Shown here in pieces: positions 31,504 through 31,999 of a stretch of 31,999 nt of DNA. The notes under the pieces were generated by a model. The model was not told where the DNA came from. It was given only the letters and a program-made list of their open reading frames with translations, and did not search any database. How positions within the stretch are numbered: the first letter of the stretch is position 1; each line of letters starts with the position of its first letter. The position numbers and the translations under genes are program-made. Origin of the DNA: Acanthaster planci (lineage: Eukaryota > Echinodermata > Asteroidea > Valvatida > Acanthasteridae); assembly GCF_001949145.1 (NCBI RefSeq), contig NW_019091438.1:2815-34813 (forward strand), written 5' to 3'.

Positions 31504-31999
31504 GTCAGTGACCAGGCCCAAAATTAACCAGAAATGATTTGCGTGCCCTAAATTTCTCTCTCATTGGAGCATTATTTTGTGGTCCCTGGACTAGAGGATT
31601 TGTAAAAAAGAAGGGTGCAAGCCAAGACTGCCAGCTTGTATTTCTGGGAAATGTGGATAAAACTTAGCCTTGTAAATGGCTCTCTTTTGCAGTAGACAGT
31701 ATAGGCAACAGGTTCAAAAAGGCCATAGGATGGAAATATCTCCCAGAGTAATGGGTGAACCCTGCAACATTGAAGAAAAAAGAAAGATGAGGAAATAAGC
31801 TTTAGTTTGATGTGTGTCTTTATCACTGGATAAATGTGTATTTGTTTTGAGTTTCTGATTTATCATAATGGTTCAAAGCAGTTTATTTATGTGTCTGCAA
31901 CCACTGAAACGTGCACTATTTTTGATAAGAGGAGTTGTGATGCAAAGAAAGAAAGCACTATTATTGTCATATTAACTGCACTCTAATCATTAGCCTGTA

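Larger units (their letters stand above)
27113..31999. other. Right-hand region without an identifiable gene
   Basis: Upstream of SDR gene 2 the sequence is unique-looking and AT-rich. It holds a stem-loop at 29495-29567, the second copy of dispersed repeat B (30251-30393), and C or G runs at 29209-29217, 29824-29833 and 30588-30597. A possible exon lies at 31338-31503. Open frames at 28626-29003 (-), 29782-30048 (+) and 31572-31826 (-) have no family features I recognise. Confidence 0.4.

Noticed and set aside
31690-31761. Minus-strand acceptor (TTGCAG) followed by a reading with YSGRYF and AKES, resembling the last SDR exon
   Set aside because: The two matches are spaced differently from the real SDR exons, and the frame stops soon after; probably coincidence.

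Overview
The window is animal nuclear DNA: two spliced genes with clean GT-AG introns, three long single-exon coding regions, long AT-rich non-coding stretches, and several decayed mobile elements. The gene families, the recurrent TAGGCCTA palindrome and the many poly-C/poly-G runs suggest a marine invertebrate deuterostome, most likely an echinoderm (hemichordate or amphioxus not excluded). That assignment is an inference.

Left half (1-12826, + strand): three tandem TRIM-type genes, each one uninterrupted coding exon. The first (531-2525) and third (10847-12826) have the full order RING, B-box 1, B-box 2, coiled coil, NHL-like beta-propeller. The middle one (6292-7842) is unusual. It has two complete RING fingers in tandem, no B-boxes and no coiled coil, and runs directly into the same propeller. 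Each start codon lies 20-32 bases after a strong 3' splice site, so all three probably share a 5'-UTR intron.

Right half (14714-27112, - strand): two four-exon short-chain dehydrogenases of the retinol dehydrogenase 11-14 type, rebuilt exon by exon with matching intron phases (333 and 331 residues). Between them is an orphan piece of a third copy's second exon (21131-21203), still ending in the NNAG motif and a GT donor. The two clusters lie tail to tail, about 1.9 kb apart.

Mobile and repetitive DNA: a dead non-LTR retrotransposon fragment in intron 1 of the first SDR gene; a 485-bp TA-flanked element with nested hairpins at 20166-20650 and a half copy at 4750-4909; a decayed Tc1/mariner-like transposase end at 5090-5330; a foldback element near 8250-8515; and two pairs of dispersed repeats. 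From 27113 to the end I find no gene I can name. I see no tRNA, rRNA or CRISPR. The TRIM proteins are probable E3 ubiquitin ligases and the SDRs probable membrane-bound retinoid or lipid carbonyl reductases; nothing in the sequence links the two clusters functionally.
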